From NCBI GenBank assembly GCA_900553955.1, contig USFO01000034.1:1-14494 (forward strand): a stretch of DNA of 14,494 nucleotides, given 5' to 3'. Positions within the stretch are counted from its first letter, which is position 1. Each line of letters starts with the position of its first letter. The notes beneath the pieces are model-generated. The model saw nothing but the letters and a program-made list of their open reading frames with translations, was not told the DNA's origin and ran no database searches. Made by a program: the position numbers and the translations under genes. Source of the DNA: an uncultured Oscillospiraceae bacterium. Its GTDB lineage: Bacteria > Bacillota > Clostridia > Oscillospirales > Ruminococcaceae. Shown piece by piece: positions 1-5,815 of the stretch.

Positions 1-133
1 GGGCCGCCTGCGTCAGCGACTCCGCCTCCTTTTCCAGCAGCTCGTTCAGGGTTTCCTCCACGCTGCCGCGAACCAATTCCTTGATCTGCCCCTTGATAAT
101 TTCCTCATTCAGCTGTACAATTTTCTCGGACAT
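1..133 (-). CDS. IS256-family transposase, N-terminal 44 residues (partial)
   Basis: The gene runs off the left edge; only the first 44 codons are visible. The peptide begins MSEKIVQLNEEIIKGQIKE and continues with an RGSVEETLNELLEKEA stretch. This is the typical start of mutator-type (IS256) DDE transposases, where an amphipathic, Glu/Leu-rich N-terminal segment precedes the DNA-binding region. The ATG is preceded by GAAAGGAG about 10 bases upstream. The catalytic DDE domain is not in the window, so I cannot say whether the gene is intact. It would catalyse movement of the element that contains it. Confidence in the family is high from this N-terminus alone, because the VRGSVEETLNxLLxKEA pattern is very characteristic. 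Confidence 0.85.
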   Translation of the reverse strand, partial: MSEKIVQLNEEIIKGQIKELVRGSVEETLNELLEKEAESLTQAA

Positions 134-172
134 AGTTTGCTGTCTCCTTTCAGAATGGTGTGTGGTAACTTC

Positions 173-201
173 ATTCTACCAGAGCCTGCAAGCTATGTCT
201 T
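173..201 (-). promoter_or_regulatory. candidate promoter of the IS256-family transposase
   Basis: On the minus strand there is a -10 box TAGAAT (173-178). It lies 17 bases downstream of AAGACA (196-201), which keeps the GACA half of the -35 consensus. The transposase start codon follows about 40 bases later. The position just inside the inverted repeat is where IS256-type elements carry their own promoter. The -35 is imperfect. Confidence 0.4.
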
Positions 202-218
202 CTTTTATGCTCTTTTTA

Positions 219-244
219 ATTTGCGCAAGTTATTGTACATTATC
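219..244. repeat. candidate terminal inverted repeat of the IS256-family element
   Basis: The 26-bp sequence read inward on the minus strand starts GATAATGTACAATAACTTG and ends GCGCAAAT. It occupies the expected place, about 85 bases upstream of the transposase start, and resembles the IS256 end. The mate repeat is outside the window. Confidence 0.5.
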
Positions 245-310
245 GACAAATATACAGCATTCTTCGCGGAATAAAAATAGACAAAGGATTTTGCCTGTCC
301 CAAATTTGGG

Positions 311-348
311 CAAAACAATACCCATGCCTAAAAAATCAAAGGCACGGG
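311..348 (-). terminator. terminator downstream of the TetR-type regulator
   Basis: A 9-bp stem (321-329 with 340-348, one G-U pair in the minus-strand RNA) closes a 10-base loop. The hairpin is followed on the minus strand by TATTGTTTTG, a weak T-rich run. It lies 24 bases past the regulator's stop codon. A second dyad, the perfect 12-bp palindrome cccaaatttggg at 299-310, lies just beyond and may add to termination. Confidence 0.5.
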
Positions 349-371
349 TCCATTTTATTAAAATATTCAGC

Positions 372-929
372 TTATTTTTTCACACAGCGCTTTACAAGCT
401 CTTCGGTCATGCCGTGGCGAAGCTCGAACAGTCGGTGAAGCGACTCTCTGTTGTCCTCTTTCATTCCGCCCGCCATCCAAGCCATAACCTGACCGAAGCA
501 TTCGCACTTAAAATACTGTATCAGTATTTTTTTGTCATTCTCATCCACTTCCATATCGCCAAAAGCTTTTTGAGCATAGGACTTTACTATTTTTTCGCAA
601 ACATCCATAAGATAATGCTCAAAAATGCTGCGATTTGCGGAGTTGTAAATGTGCATTGCCGCGCGCTTGTTCTTCATTGCAAACTCAAAGGCAACATCTA
701 TGCACTTTTCAAGCGAATCAATTTCAGGATACTCGTTTATTATGTTGTCAACCTCTTCAATTACGATTTCTTCGATAAGCGAAGGCATATCCTCAAAATG
801 ATAATAGAACGAATTGCGGTTGATACCGCAATCCTCGACTATATCTTTAACGGTAATCTGGTTCAGCGGCCGCTCGTTCAGCAGCTTTTTCATGGAATCC
901 TTTATCGCTTTTTTCGTAAAGTTAGGCAC
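372..929 (-). CDS. TetR/AcrR-family transcriptional regulator
   Basis: This is a 185-residue DNA-binding repressor or regulator. The N-terminal helix-turn-helix lies at about residues 25-46 (QITVKDIVEDCGINRNSFYYHF), the classical TetR signature ending in YYHF. The remaining helical domain would bind a ligand and dimerise. I chose the GTG at 929: it gives the N-terminus MPNFTKKAIKDSMKKLLNE, usual for this subfamily, and it follows an AGAGGAG seven bases upstream. An in-frame ATG at 947 lies upstream of that ribosome site and has no Shine-Dalgarno of its own. TetR genes commonly control a neighbouring efflux or membrane gene, but here the downstream neighbour is the end of an insertion sequence, so any partner is lost or outside the window. 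The target and the ligand cannot be read from the sequence. Confidence 0.85.
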   Translation of the reverse strand: MPNFTKKAIKDSMKKLLNERPLNQITVKDIVEDCGINRNSFYYHFEDMPSLIEEIVIEEVDNIINEYPEIDSLEKCIDVAFEFAMKNKRAAMHIYNSANRSIFEHYLMDVCEKIVKSYAQKAFGDMEVDENDKKILIQYFKCECFGQVMAWMAGGMKEDNRESLHRLFELRHGMTEELVKRCVKK

Positions 930-986
930 TCGATCGCTCCTCTTCATATTATTAAGAAAAGTTAAATGTCCTTTTTGTAGAATAAT

Positions 987-992
987 ATTATA
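987..992 (-). promoter_or_regulatory. candidate -10 box of the TetR-type regulator
   Basis: A perfect TATAAT on the minus strand lies about 60 bases upstream of the GTG start. It sits in a very AT-rich segment that includes a run of nine A's at 1002-1010 on the plus strand. No good -35 is seen at 17 bases (TTTTCT), so this is a partial promoter call. The surrounding AT dyads could be an autoregulatory operator, but I cannot show it. Confidence 0.4.
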
Positions 993-1041
993 CAATAAAT
1001 TAAAAAAAAAGAAAAGTGATAAAAAGTAAATTTTTATACAA

Positions 1042-1071
1042 AAAAGCTCCCGAAATTTGATGGAAGCTTTT
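1042..1071 (-). terminator. intrinsic terminator of queA
   Basis: In the minus-strand RNA a 10-bp stem (1062-1071 with 1042-1051; AAAAGCUUCC against GGGAGCUUUU) closes a 10-base loop. It is followed by U residues (TTTTTTGTAT). It lies 6 bases after the queA stop codon. Confidence 0.8.
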
Positions 1072-1077
1072 AAATTT

Positions 1078-2103
1078 TTAAATAAACAGGCAGCAATCGC
1101 CGAAAGAGAAAAATCTATACTTTTCCTCCACCGCAACTTTATATGCGTGCATAACGTTTTCGTATCCGGCGAACGCAGAAACAAGCATAATCAGCGTACT
1201 TTCCGGCAAGTGGAAGTTAGTGATAAGCCCGTCGAGCACCTTAAATTCAAAGCCGGGATATATAAAAATGCTTGTGTTGTCATCGTCCTCGCGCACCTCA
1301 CCAAACTTTGCCGCAACGGATTCCAGCGTGCGGCAAGAGGTCGTTCCGACTGCGATTACGCGATGACCTTCCGCCTTTGTTTTCTTTATAAGCTCTGCCG
1401 TTTCCTTCGGAACCATATAATGCTCGGTGTGCATAATATGGTGCTCAAAGTCCTCCACCTTTACCGGGCGGAACGTTCCAAGCCCGACGTGAAGCGTCAC
1501 AAACGCGGTGTTTACACCCTTTGCGCGAATTTTATCGAGCAACTCGTTCGTAAAATGAAGCCCCGCTGTGGGCGCTGCGGCGGAACCTATAGGGTCGGAA
1601 TAAACCGTCTGGTACCGTTCTTTATCCTCAAGCTTTTCCGTGATATAGGGCGGCAGCGGCATCTGTCCGATGGCGTCGAGCACGTTATAAATGTTGCCCT
1701 CATGCTCGAATTTAACAATGCGATTGCCGTCCTCGACTATGTCAATCACCTCGGCGCGTAACATTCCGCCGCCAAAAACAAAGCGCTTGCCAATTTTTGC
1801 ATGCTTGCCCGGGCGAACAAGAATCTCCCAAACATCAAGGTCGCGCTGATTGAGCAGCAAAAATTCTATGGGTGAATGGGTGTCCTCGCGCTCGCCGATA
1901 AGGCGCGCCGGAAGCACACGCGAATCGTTCATAACAAGCAAATCGCCGGGTTCAAGCTGGTCGACAAGATCGTAAAAATGCAGGTGCTCAATTTCGCCGG
2001 TTTTTCTGTCAATGCGCATCATGCGCGAATGGTCGCGCTGCTCCACTGGGTGCTGAGCAATCAGCTCCTGTGGAAGGTCAAAATAAAAATCACTGGTTTT
2101 CAA
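1078..2103 (-). CDS. queA: S-adenosylmethionine:tRNA ribosyltransferase-isomerase QueA
   Basis: The enzyme transfers and isomerises the ribosyl part of SAM onto 7-aminomethyl-7-deazaguanine in tRNA, making epoxyqueuosine at the wobble position of GUN-anticodon tRNAs. It is cytoplasmic. The 341-residue product is full length for the family. Family landmarks are NDSRVLPARL (59-68), GSAAAPTAGLHFT (173-185), HVGLGTFRPV (205-214), GTTSCRTLES (253-262) and TNFHLPESTL (295-304). I chose the TTG at 2103: it gives the usual MKTSDFYFDLP start and has AGGTGA 5 bases upstream. The alternative GTG at 2112 adds three codons, comes immediately after an in-frame TAG and has a poorer ribosome site. The gene has its own promoter and terminator. 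The frequent operon partner tgt is not beside it. Confidence 0.95.
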   Translation of the reverse strand: MKTSDFYFDLPQELIAQHPVEQRDHSRMMRIDRKTGEIEHLHFYDLVDQLEPGDLLVMNDSRVLPARLIGEREDTHSPIEFLLLNQRDLDVWEILVRPGKHAKIGKRFVFGGGMLRAEVIDIVEDGNRIVKFEHEGNIYNVLDAIGQMPLPPYITEKLEDKERYQTVYSDPIGSAAAPTAGLHFTNELLDKIRAKGVNTAFVTLHVGLGTFRPVKVEDFEHHIMHTEHYMVPKETAELIKKTKAEGHRVIAVGTTSCRTLESVAAKFGEVREDDDNTSIFIYPGFEFKVLDGLITNFHLPESTLIMLVSAFAGYENVMHAYKVAVEEKYRFFSFGDCCLFI

Positions 2104-2172
2104 AAATTTCACCTATGCTTTCGTTGCACCGCCTTTGCGGTCACAGATATATTTTTCATTTATAACTAATAT

Positions 2173-2201
2173 ATTATATTGCAAAGCCGCAGCTATTTCA
2201 A
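2173..2201 (-). promoter_or_regulatory. sigma-70-type promoter of queA
   Basis: On the minus strand TTGAAA (-35, 2196-2201) and TATAAT (-10, 2173-2178) are separated by exactly 17 bases. This is close to the vegetative sigma consensus. The predicted start near 2166 leaves a leader of about 60 bases containing a short GC hairpin (ACCGC/GCGGT, about 2126-2139). I do not recognise a riboswitch in it. Confidence 0.7.
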
Positions 2202-2224
2202 GTATTTTACGGGAGGTATTTTGT

Positions 2225-3304
2225 TTGAATACATATAAAGTCGGCATAATCGGTGCCACCGGAATGGTGGGACAGCGATTTATTACACTGCTTGCGGAGC
2301 ACCCGTGGTTCAAAATCACCGCTTTGGCGGCCTCGCCAAAAAGTGCGGGAAAAAGCTATGAGCACGCTGTTTCCGGGCGCTGGGTTATGAGCACGCCAAT
2401 ACCCGAAGAAGTTAAAAATATGCCCGTTTTTGATGCGAGCGCCGACGCCGAAAAAGTCGCCGCAGTGGTTGATTTTGTGTTCTGCGCAATAAATCTCGAC
2501 AAAATGAGCACGCGCGCACTGGAAGAAAAATATGCCGTGCTCGAATGCCCGGTAATCTCCTGCAACAGCGCCTGCCGCGGGATTTCGGATGTACCGATGA
2601 TTATTCCGGAGGTAAATCCCGAGCACGCAGAGGTTATTGCTGCGCAGCGAAAGCGCCTTGGAACAAAGCGTGGCTTTATTGCGGTGAAATCAAATTGCTC
2701 CATTCAAAGCTATGTTCCCGCGCTGCACCCGCTTTGTAAATTTGGCTTAACAAAGGTACTTGTGTGCACCTATCAGGCAATTTCCGGCGCAGGTAAAACC
2801 TTTGCTCGCTGGCCGGAAATGGTCGATAATGTGATTCCGTACATCCCCGGCGAGGAGGAAAAAAGCGAGCGCGAGCCGCTTAAAATCTGGGGCAAGGTTG
2901 AGCACGGCGAAATTGTAAATGCGGATTTTCCGCTTATCACAACCCAATGTCTGCGCGTTCCGGTAAGCGACGGACACACTGCCGCGGTTTTTACAAGCTT
3001 TGAGCACCCGCCGTCCGAAAACGAAATAAAAAAACTTTGGCAAAGCTTTGCCGGAATTCCGCAACAGCTAAATCTGCCTTCTGCTCCTTCACAATTTATA
3101 CGCTATTTTGATGAACCGGACCGCCCGCAGCCGCGGCTTGACCGTGACTTTGAGCACGGAATGGGAATATCCGTGGGGCGGCTGCGGCACGACAGTATTT
3201 TTGACTTCAAATTCGTCTGCCTATCCCACAATACAGTTCGCGGAGCCGCCGGCGGAGCAATACTTTTAGCGGAGCTTTTAGCTTCAAAGGGATATTTTGA
3301 TTAG
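2225..3304 (+). CDS. asd: aspartate-semialdehyde dehydrogenase
   Basis: The enzyme reduces L-aspartyl-4-phosphate to L-aspartate 4-semialdehyde with NADPH, the branch point to lysine/diaminopimelate, threonine and methionine. The product is 359 residues. The N-terminal nucleotide-binding loop is GATGMVGQRF (10-19). The catalytic cysteine is Cys158 in KSNCSIQ. The QAISGAGK stretch and the C-terminal GAAGGAILLAELL helix are typical of the longer archaeal/fungal-like branch of the family. The start is the TTG at 2225, because GGGAGG lies 8 bases upstream and the next codons give the usual NTYKVGIIGATG start. An upstream in-frame ATG at 2135 would add 30 unrelated residues. It is transcribed away from queA and followed after 68 bases by dapA, so the pair is probably one unit. 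No lysine riboswitch fits in the leader of about 120 bases. The gene is rich in the TGAGCAC motif. Confidence 0.93.
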   Translation: MNTYKVGIIGATGMVGQRFITLLAEHPWFKITALAASPKSAGKSYEHAVSGRWVMSTPIPEEVKNMPVFDASADAEKVAAVVDFVFCAINLDKMSTRALEEKYAVLECPVISCNSACRGISDVPMIIPEVNPEHAEVIAAQRKRLGTKRGFIAVKSNCSIQSYVPALHPLCKFGLTKVLVCTYQAISGAGKTFARWPEMVDNVIPYIPGEEEKSEREPLKIWGKVEHGEIVNADFPLITTQCLRVPVSDGHTAAVFTSFEHPPSENEIKKLWQSFAGIPQQLNLPSAPSQFIRYFDEPDRPQPRLDRDFEHGMGISVGRLRHDSIFDFKFVCLSHNTVRGAAGGAILLAELLASKGYFD

Positions 3305-3314
3305 TCCGCACTAC

Positions 3315-3346
3315 CACGGTGCTCATTTTTGAGCACCGTGCTCAAA
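3315..3346. repeat. asd-dapA intergenic hairpin built from GTGCTCA/TGAGCAC copies
   Basis: A perfect 11-bp stem (3315-3325 with 3330-3340) closes a TTTT loop. A third copy of the motif overlaps its right arm (GTGCTCA at 3339-3345). There is no T-run directly after the stem on either strand, so it is not an ordinary intrinsic terminator. It may modulate read-through into dapA, stabilise the asd 3' end, or simply be a paired motif site. Confidence 0.6.
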
Positions 3347-3372
3347 CAATAAAATTTTCTTAAGGAGAACCT

Positions 3373-4260
3373 ATGAAAGAAACTGTTTTTACCGGCTGCT
3401 GCGTTGCGGCAGTCACCCCTATGCGTTCCGACGGCTCCGTTGACCTAAAAAAATATGCAGACTTTATAGATATGCTCATTCAAAAAGGTGCTGACGCTAT
3501 TGCAGTAAATTCCACTACCGGAGAAAGTGCTACTCTCTCCGATGAAGAGCAATACAACATAATCTGCTGTATAAAGGATGTAATAAACCGTCGTGTGCCG
3601 CTCATTGCAGGAGCGGGAAGCAATAATACCCATCATGCGGCACGGCTTGCGCTTAATGCGCGCAATGCAGGCGCAGATGCTCTGCTCTGCGTAACGCCAT
3701 ATTATAATAAAACGAACGAAAGCGGACTTATTGAGCATTTTACTTTTGTAGCTGAGCACGCAAATCTGCCGATTATACTTTACAATGTCCCTTCCCGCAC
3801 GGGAATGAGCATCACGCCGGAAGTATACAGAAAACTTTCTGCAAATCCGCTTATCTGTGCAGTCAAGGAAGCCTCCGGCAGCATAGCCGATATAGCACAC
3901 ACCCGCGCACTTTGCGGCGATGAGCTTGACATTTACGCAGGCAACGACGATTACATTGTTCCGGTTATGAGCCTCGGCGGAAAGGGTGTAGTATCCGTGC
4001 TCGGAAACCTGCTCCCCGATAGAGTTCACGAAATCTGTGCTCTTTGTCAAAAGGGCGATTTTTCCGCCGCCGCAAAGCTTCAGATTGAAGTTATGCCGCT
4101 TATTGATGCGCTTTTTTCCGACGTCAATCCCATTCCGGTTAAGGAAGCGCTCACCCTCACCGGATTTGATGCAGGTCCTCTGCGCCTGCCTCTCTATCAC
4201 CTATCAGAGAAGCGCCGTGAAGTGCTGCGCGGCGTACTTCAACGCTTCGCGCTTATATAA
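3373..4260 (+). CDS. dapA: 4-hydroxy-tetrahydrodipicolinate synthase DapA
   Basis: The enzyme condenses pyruvate with aspartate semialdehyde, the product of the gene just upstream, and commits carbon to diaminopimelate and lysine. It is a cytoplasmic (beta/alpha)8 enzyme of 295 residues, normal for the family. The Schiff-base lysine is Lys165 in CAVKEASGS and the active-site tyrosine is Tyr137 in LYNVPSRTG. The pyruvate-binding STTGES loop is present near residues 47-52; many homologues have GTTGE there, so the serine in front is a small variation. AAGGAG lies 5 bases before the ATG. The family also contains N-acetylneuraminate lyase and keto-acid aldolases, but the direct neighbour asd supports the lysine-pathway role. 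Confidence 0.92.
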   Translation: MKETVFTGCCVAAVTPMRSDGSVDLKKYADFIDMLIQKGADAIAVNSTTGESATLSDEEQYNIICCIKDVINRRVPLIAGAGSNNTHHAARLALNARNAGADALLCVTPYYNKTNESGLIEHFTFVAEHANLPIILYNVPSRTGMSITPEVYRKLSANPLICAVKEASGSIADIAHTRALCGDELDIYAGNDDYIVPVMSLGGKGVVSVLGNLLPDRVHEICALCQKGDFSAAAKLQIEVMPLIDALFSDVNPIPVKEALTLTGFDAGPLRLPLYHLSEKRREVLRGVLQRFALI

Positions 4261-4269
4261 TAAAGTGTT

Positions 4270-4304
4270 AAAAAAACATCCCGTGTTCAAACGAACACAG
4301 GATG
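4270..4304 (-). terminator. terminator of the former permease gene, also able to end dapA
   Basis: A 12-bp stem (4277-4288 with 4293-4304) closes an AAAC loop. In the minus-strand RNA all pairs form (one G-U), followed by seven T's (4276-4270). On the plus strand the same hairpin has one C-A mismatch and a weaker CTTTTGAGGTTTTT tail. It therefore looks made for the minus-strand gene whose remnant ends at 4317, while serving dapA from the other side. Confidence 0.7.
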
Positions 4305-4316
4305 CTTTTGAGGTTT

Positions 4317-4475
4317 TTATGCCATCCATGGGAACAGCCAAAGTAAAAATGTAACAATGGCTGTTGCCACGGTTGTTGCAAGAGTTGTTGTAACAAAAAT
4401 CGCAGGATAAGAATCCTTCATTTTAAGATCCGAATATGTGACAGTCATTAGGATTGTTCCGCTGTGCGGAAGAGA
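4317..4475 (-). pseudogene. C-terminal remnant of a GntP-like permease
   Basis: The minus-strand frame ending in TAA at 4317 encodes about 52 residues: SLPHSGTILMTV, then YSDLKMKDSYPA, then a hydrophobic segment rich in Thr, Ala, Ile and Leu that ends FPWMA. The LPHSG motif followed by a short soluble turn and a last membrane helix resembles the C-terminus of GntP-type (ion transporter superfamily) permeases. That assignment is from memory and tentative. The rest of the gene, normally over 400 residues, is absent. Upstream of about 4475 the frame soon reaches a stop, and a different transporter fragment continues in another frame. The terminator just beyond the stop codon supports a former real gene. 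Confidence 0.6.
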
Positions 4476-4643
4476 ATAGAGAAAACAAGGGAGAACTGTG
4501 TACGACTGGTTTCGGGATACTCAGTAAGAATCGGGGACATAAACTGGCTTACTACGCTGTAAGAGCAAGCATAGTAAACGTTCATAATAATGGTTGCGAG
4601 AAGGACGATGTATCCACCAACACGCGTGATGAAAAAATCGGCT
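4471..4643 (-). pseudogene. N-terminal remnant of an MFS transporter
   Basis: The minus-strand frame in this interval reads DFFITRVGGYIVLLATIIM, then NVYYACSYSVVSQFMSPIL, then TEYPETSRTQFSLVFSIL. This is the pattern of a major facilitator N-terminus: first membrane helix, a loop with a terminal acidic/aromatic stretch, then an SRTQFSLVFSI helix start as in oxalate/formate-antiporter-like members. No credible start codon with a ribosome site is present. The frame breaks into the permease remnant at about 4470-4476 and then runs into two stops. About 57 residues remain of about 400, so the gene is dead. The family call rests on pattern recognition only. Confidence 0.6.
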
Positions 4644-5065
4644 TTATGAACGCCCTTGCAAATAGTGGACTTTCGTTTGCCGAAGCGGAAAAAAGCATTT
4701 TTTTCGAGCCGAATACCTATGCCGGCGGTTCAGATTTTGCCAACCGTTTCGTTCATGAAGGGCTTGATTTCACCGCGCTTTACCTTATGAGCAGCGAACA
4801 GTGCACCGGCTTTGTTGCAAAGTTTCAGCAACTCGGAAAGCAGATTCCCGCTGATTTAAGCCTTTTGGTGCTCAACCGCGTGCCTATACTTCTCGGAAGT
4901 GGAATAAGCATTACCACTCTCGATCAGCCATCAGAAGAAATGGGTATGAAAGCGATTGAGCTGCTGCTCAATCGATCTGCAAACCCAAAAACCGACCACA
5001 CAAACGTTCAGTTCAGCGCCACTCTCGAAGCAGGCAGCAGCATAAAGGTACTTGCCGGTATCTAA
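4619..5065 (+). pseudogene. LacI-type regulator remnant lacking the DNA-binding domain
   Basis: The frame from NTRDEKIGFMNALANSG to the stop at 5065 is the C-terminal half of a LacI/GalR periplasmic-binding-like sensor domain. Landmarks are FTALYLMSSEQCTGF, LGKQIPADLSLLVLNRVP, ITTLDQPSEEMGMKAIELL and a final FSATLEAGSS. About 148 residues remain of a usual 330-350. The helix-turn-helix, hinge and first subdomain are missing. The open frame extends upstream only through the MFS remnant, on the wrong strand for it, and offers no start with a ribosome site. A LacI gene divergent from a transporter is a common catabolic arrangement. Here a deletion seems to have removed the regulator's head and the shared promoter region. 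Confidence 0.75.
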
Positions 5066-5147
5066 TGATAATCAATTACATAATTATTTAGCTCTCCTCG
5101 CCTGCTTTGAGCACTCTTTTTCTTTCCATGCTCACGGTGCTCGAAAC

Positions 5148-5186
5148 AAAACAATCCGTGCTCAAAATGAGCACGGATTGTTTTTT
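5148..5186. terminator. bidirectional terminator between the LacI remnant and the methyltransferase
   Basis: A perfect 17-bp inverted repeat (5148-5164 with 5168-5184) closes a 3-base AAA loop. It is bordered by A's on the left and a T-run (5181-5186) on the right, so it works in both directions. It lies 9 bases beyond the methyltransferase stop codon. The loop-proximal arms are a GTGCTCA/TGAGCAC pair, the motif that is over-represented in this window. Confidence 0.85.
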
Positions 5187-5194
5187 ATGCTTTA

Positions 5195-5815
5195 TTATTT
5201 ACAAAGCGTAAGCACGCCGGAGCAATAAGACATTCGTTCAAATGTCATTTTCGGAAAATGGCGCTTTATTTCGTCAAACACAAAGTAAATTTCGTCATTG
5301 TCCCAAGCAGCGCCGCTGTCGGCTCTGCACTGCTCCCATTCGGCTCGGGTATTAAACGCAACATCGCCGATAAGAATTTTCCCGCCGTCATTAAGCAGCG
5401 GCAAAAGTCCTTTTATAAAATCAACTTTTTGAGTATCGTCAAGGTGGTGCAGTGCGTAAGTCGATACGATAAAATCGTACCTGTGCTCAAGCAGCTCGCT
5501 GCAAAGACCCTTTGAAAAATCGCCCTCGTAAAGATGAGCACCGGGCATTTTCTCCGCGGCAATTTCAATCATGCGCCGCGAAAAATCCTGTCCGAAAATT
5601 TCGTTTCCGCAGTCATAAAGCCGCTTTGCAAGCGTCGCCGTGCCAAAGCCGATATCAAGCACCTTGGCGCCTCCGTGCTCCATAATTTCGCCGAAAATTC
5701 GGTTCATCACCTTTTTGTATCCGGCAAAGGGATAGACGTTTCCTTCGTCGGACACGCCGACGCTTTTGTCGTAACCGTCCGCCCAAAGGTCAAATCCACT
5801 GTTATTCAGCATCAT
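5195..5815 (-). CDS. class I SAM-dependent methyltransferase (YrrT-like)
   Basis: The product is a small cytoplasmic methyltransferase of about 206 residues. The SAM-binding motif I is VLDIGFGTA at 52-60, with Ala in place of the third Gly. Then come an acidic strand end (GQDFSRRMIEIA), GDFS, and STYALHHLDD, the motif-IV region of ubiquinone/sarcosine-type methyltransferases. The N-terminal FDLWADGYDKSV segment is like that of Bacillus YrrT. The substrate cannot be told. Translation probably begins at one of three consecutive ATG codons (5818, 5815, 5812). AGGAGG stands 3, 6 or 9 bases before them, so 5815 is the best spaced. The start overlaps the end of engB, so translation is likely coupled to it. 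The gene is the last of the lon-engB unit and ends before a strong terminator. Confidence 0.85.
   Translation of the reverse strand: MMLNNSGFDLWADGYDKSVGVSDEGNVYPFAGYKKVMNRIFGEIMEHGGAKVLDIGFGTATLAKRLYDCGNEIFGQDFSRRMIEIAAEKMPGAHLYEGDFSKGLCSELLEHRYDFIVSTYALHHLDDTQKVDFIKGLLPLLNDGGKILIGDVAFNTRAEWEQCRADSGAAWDNDEIYFVFDEIKRHFPKMTFERMSYCSGVLTLCK

Larger units (their letters stand above)
1..244 (-). mobile_element. IS256-family insertion sequence, one end (partial)
   Basis: This is the 5' end of an insertion sequence cut by the left window edge. It consists of the transposase N-terminus (1-133), a leader of about 85 bases and a candidate terminal inverted repeat at 219-244. Read on the minus strand, the repeat begins GATAATGTACAATAACTTG. 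It matches the IS256 end as I remember it at roughly 16 of 26 positions, including the GATAA tip and a TTG core. If that tip is right, the element ends at 244 and the flanking target duplication (8-9 bp in this family) would begin at 245. The other end and the second copy of the duplication are outside the window, so the exact boundary is inferred. Confidence 0.75.

Noticed and set aside
1057..1761. A 234-codon plus-strand frame opposite queA
   Set aside because: It begins inside the queA terminator, lacks a ribosome site, and is antisense to conserved QueA motifs.
2104..2165. preQ1 riboswitch in the queA leader
   Set aside because: The leader holds only a 5-bp GC hairpin with a 4-base loop. 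The A-rich tail and pseudoknot partner of preQ1-I are not visible.
4454..5065. One intact 203-residue gene on the plus strand
   Set aside because: Only the part after about 4619 resembles a LacI-type domain. The upstream part is the antisense of an MFS fragment, and the nominal TTG start has no Shine-Dalgarno.
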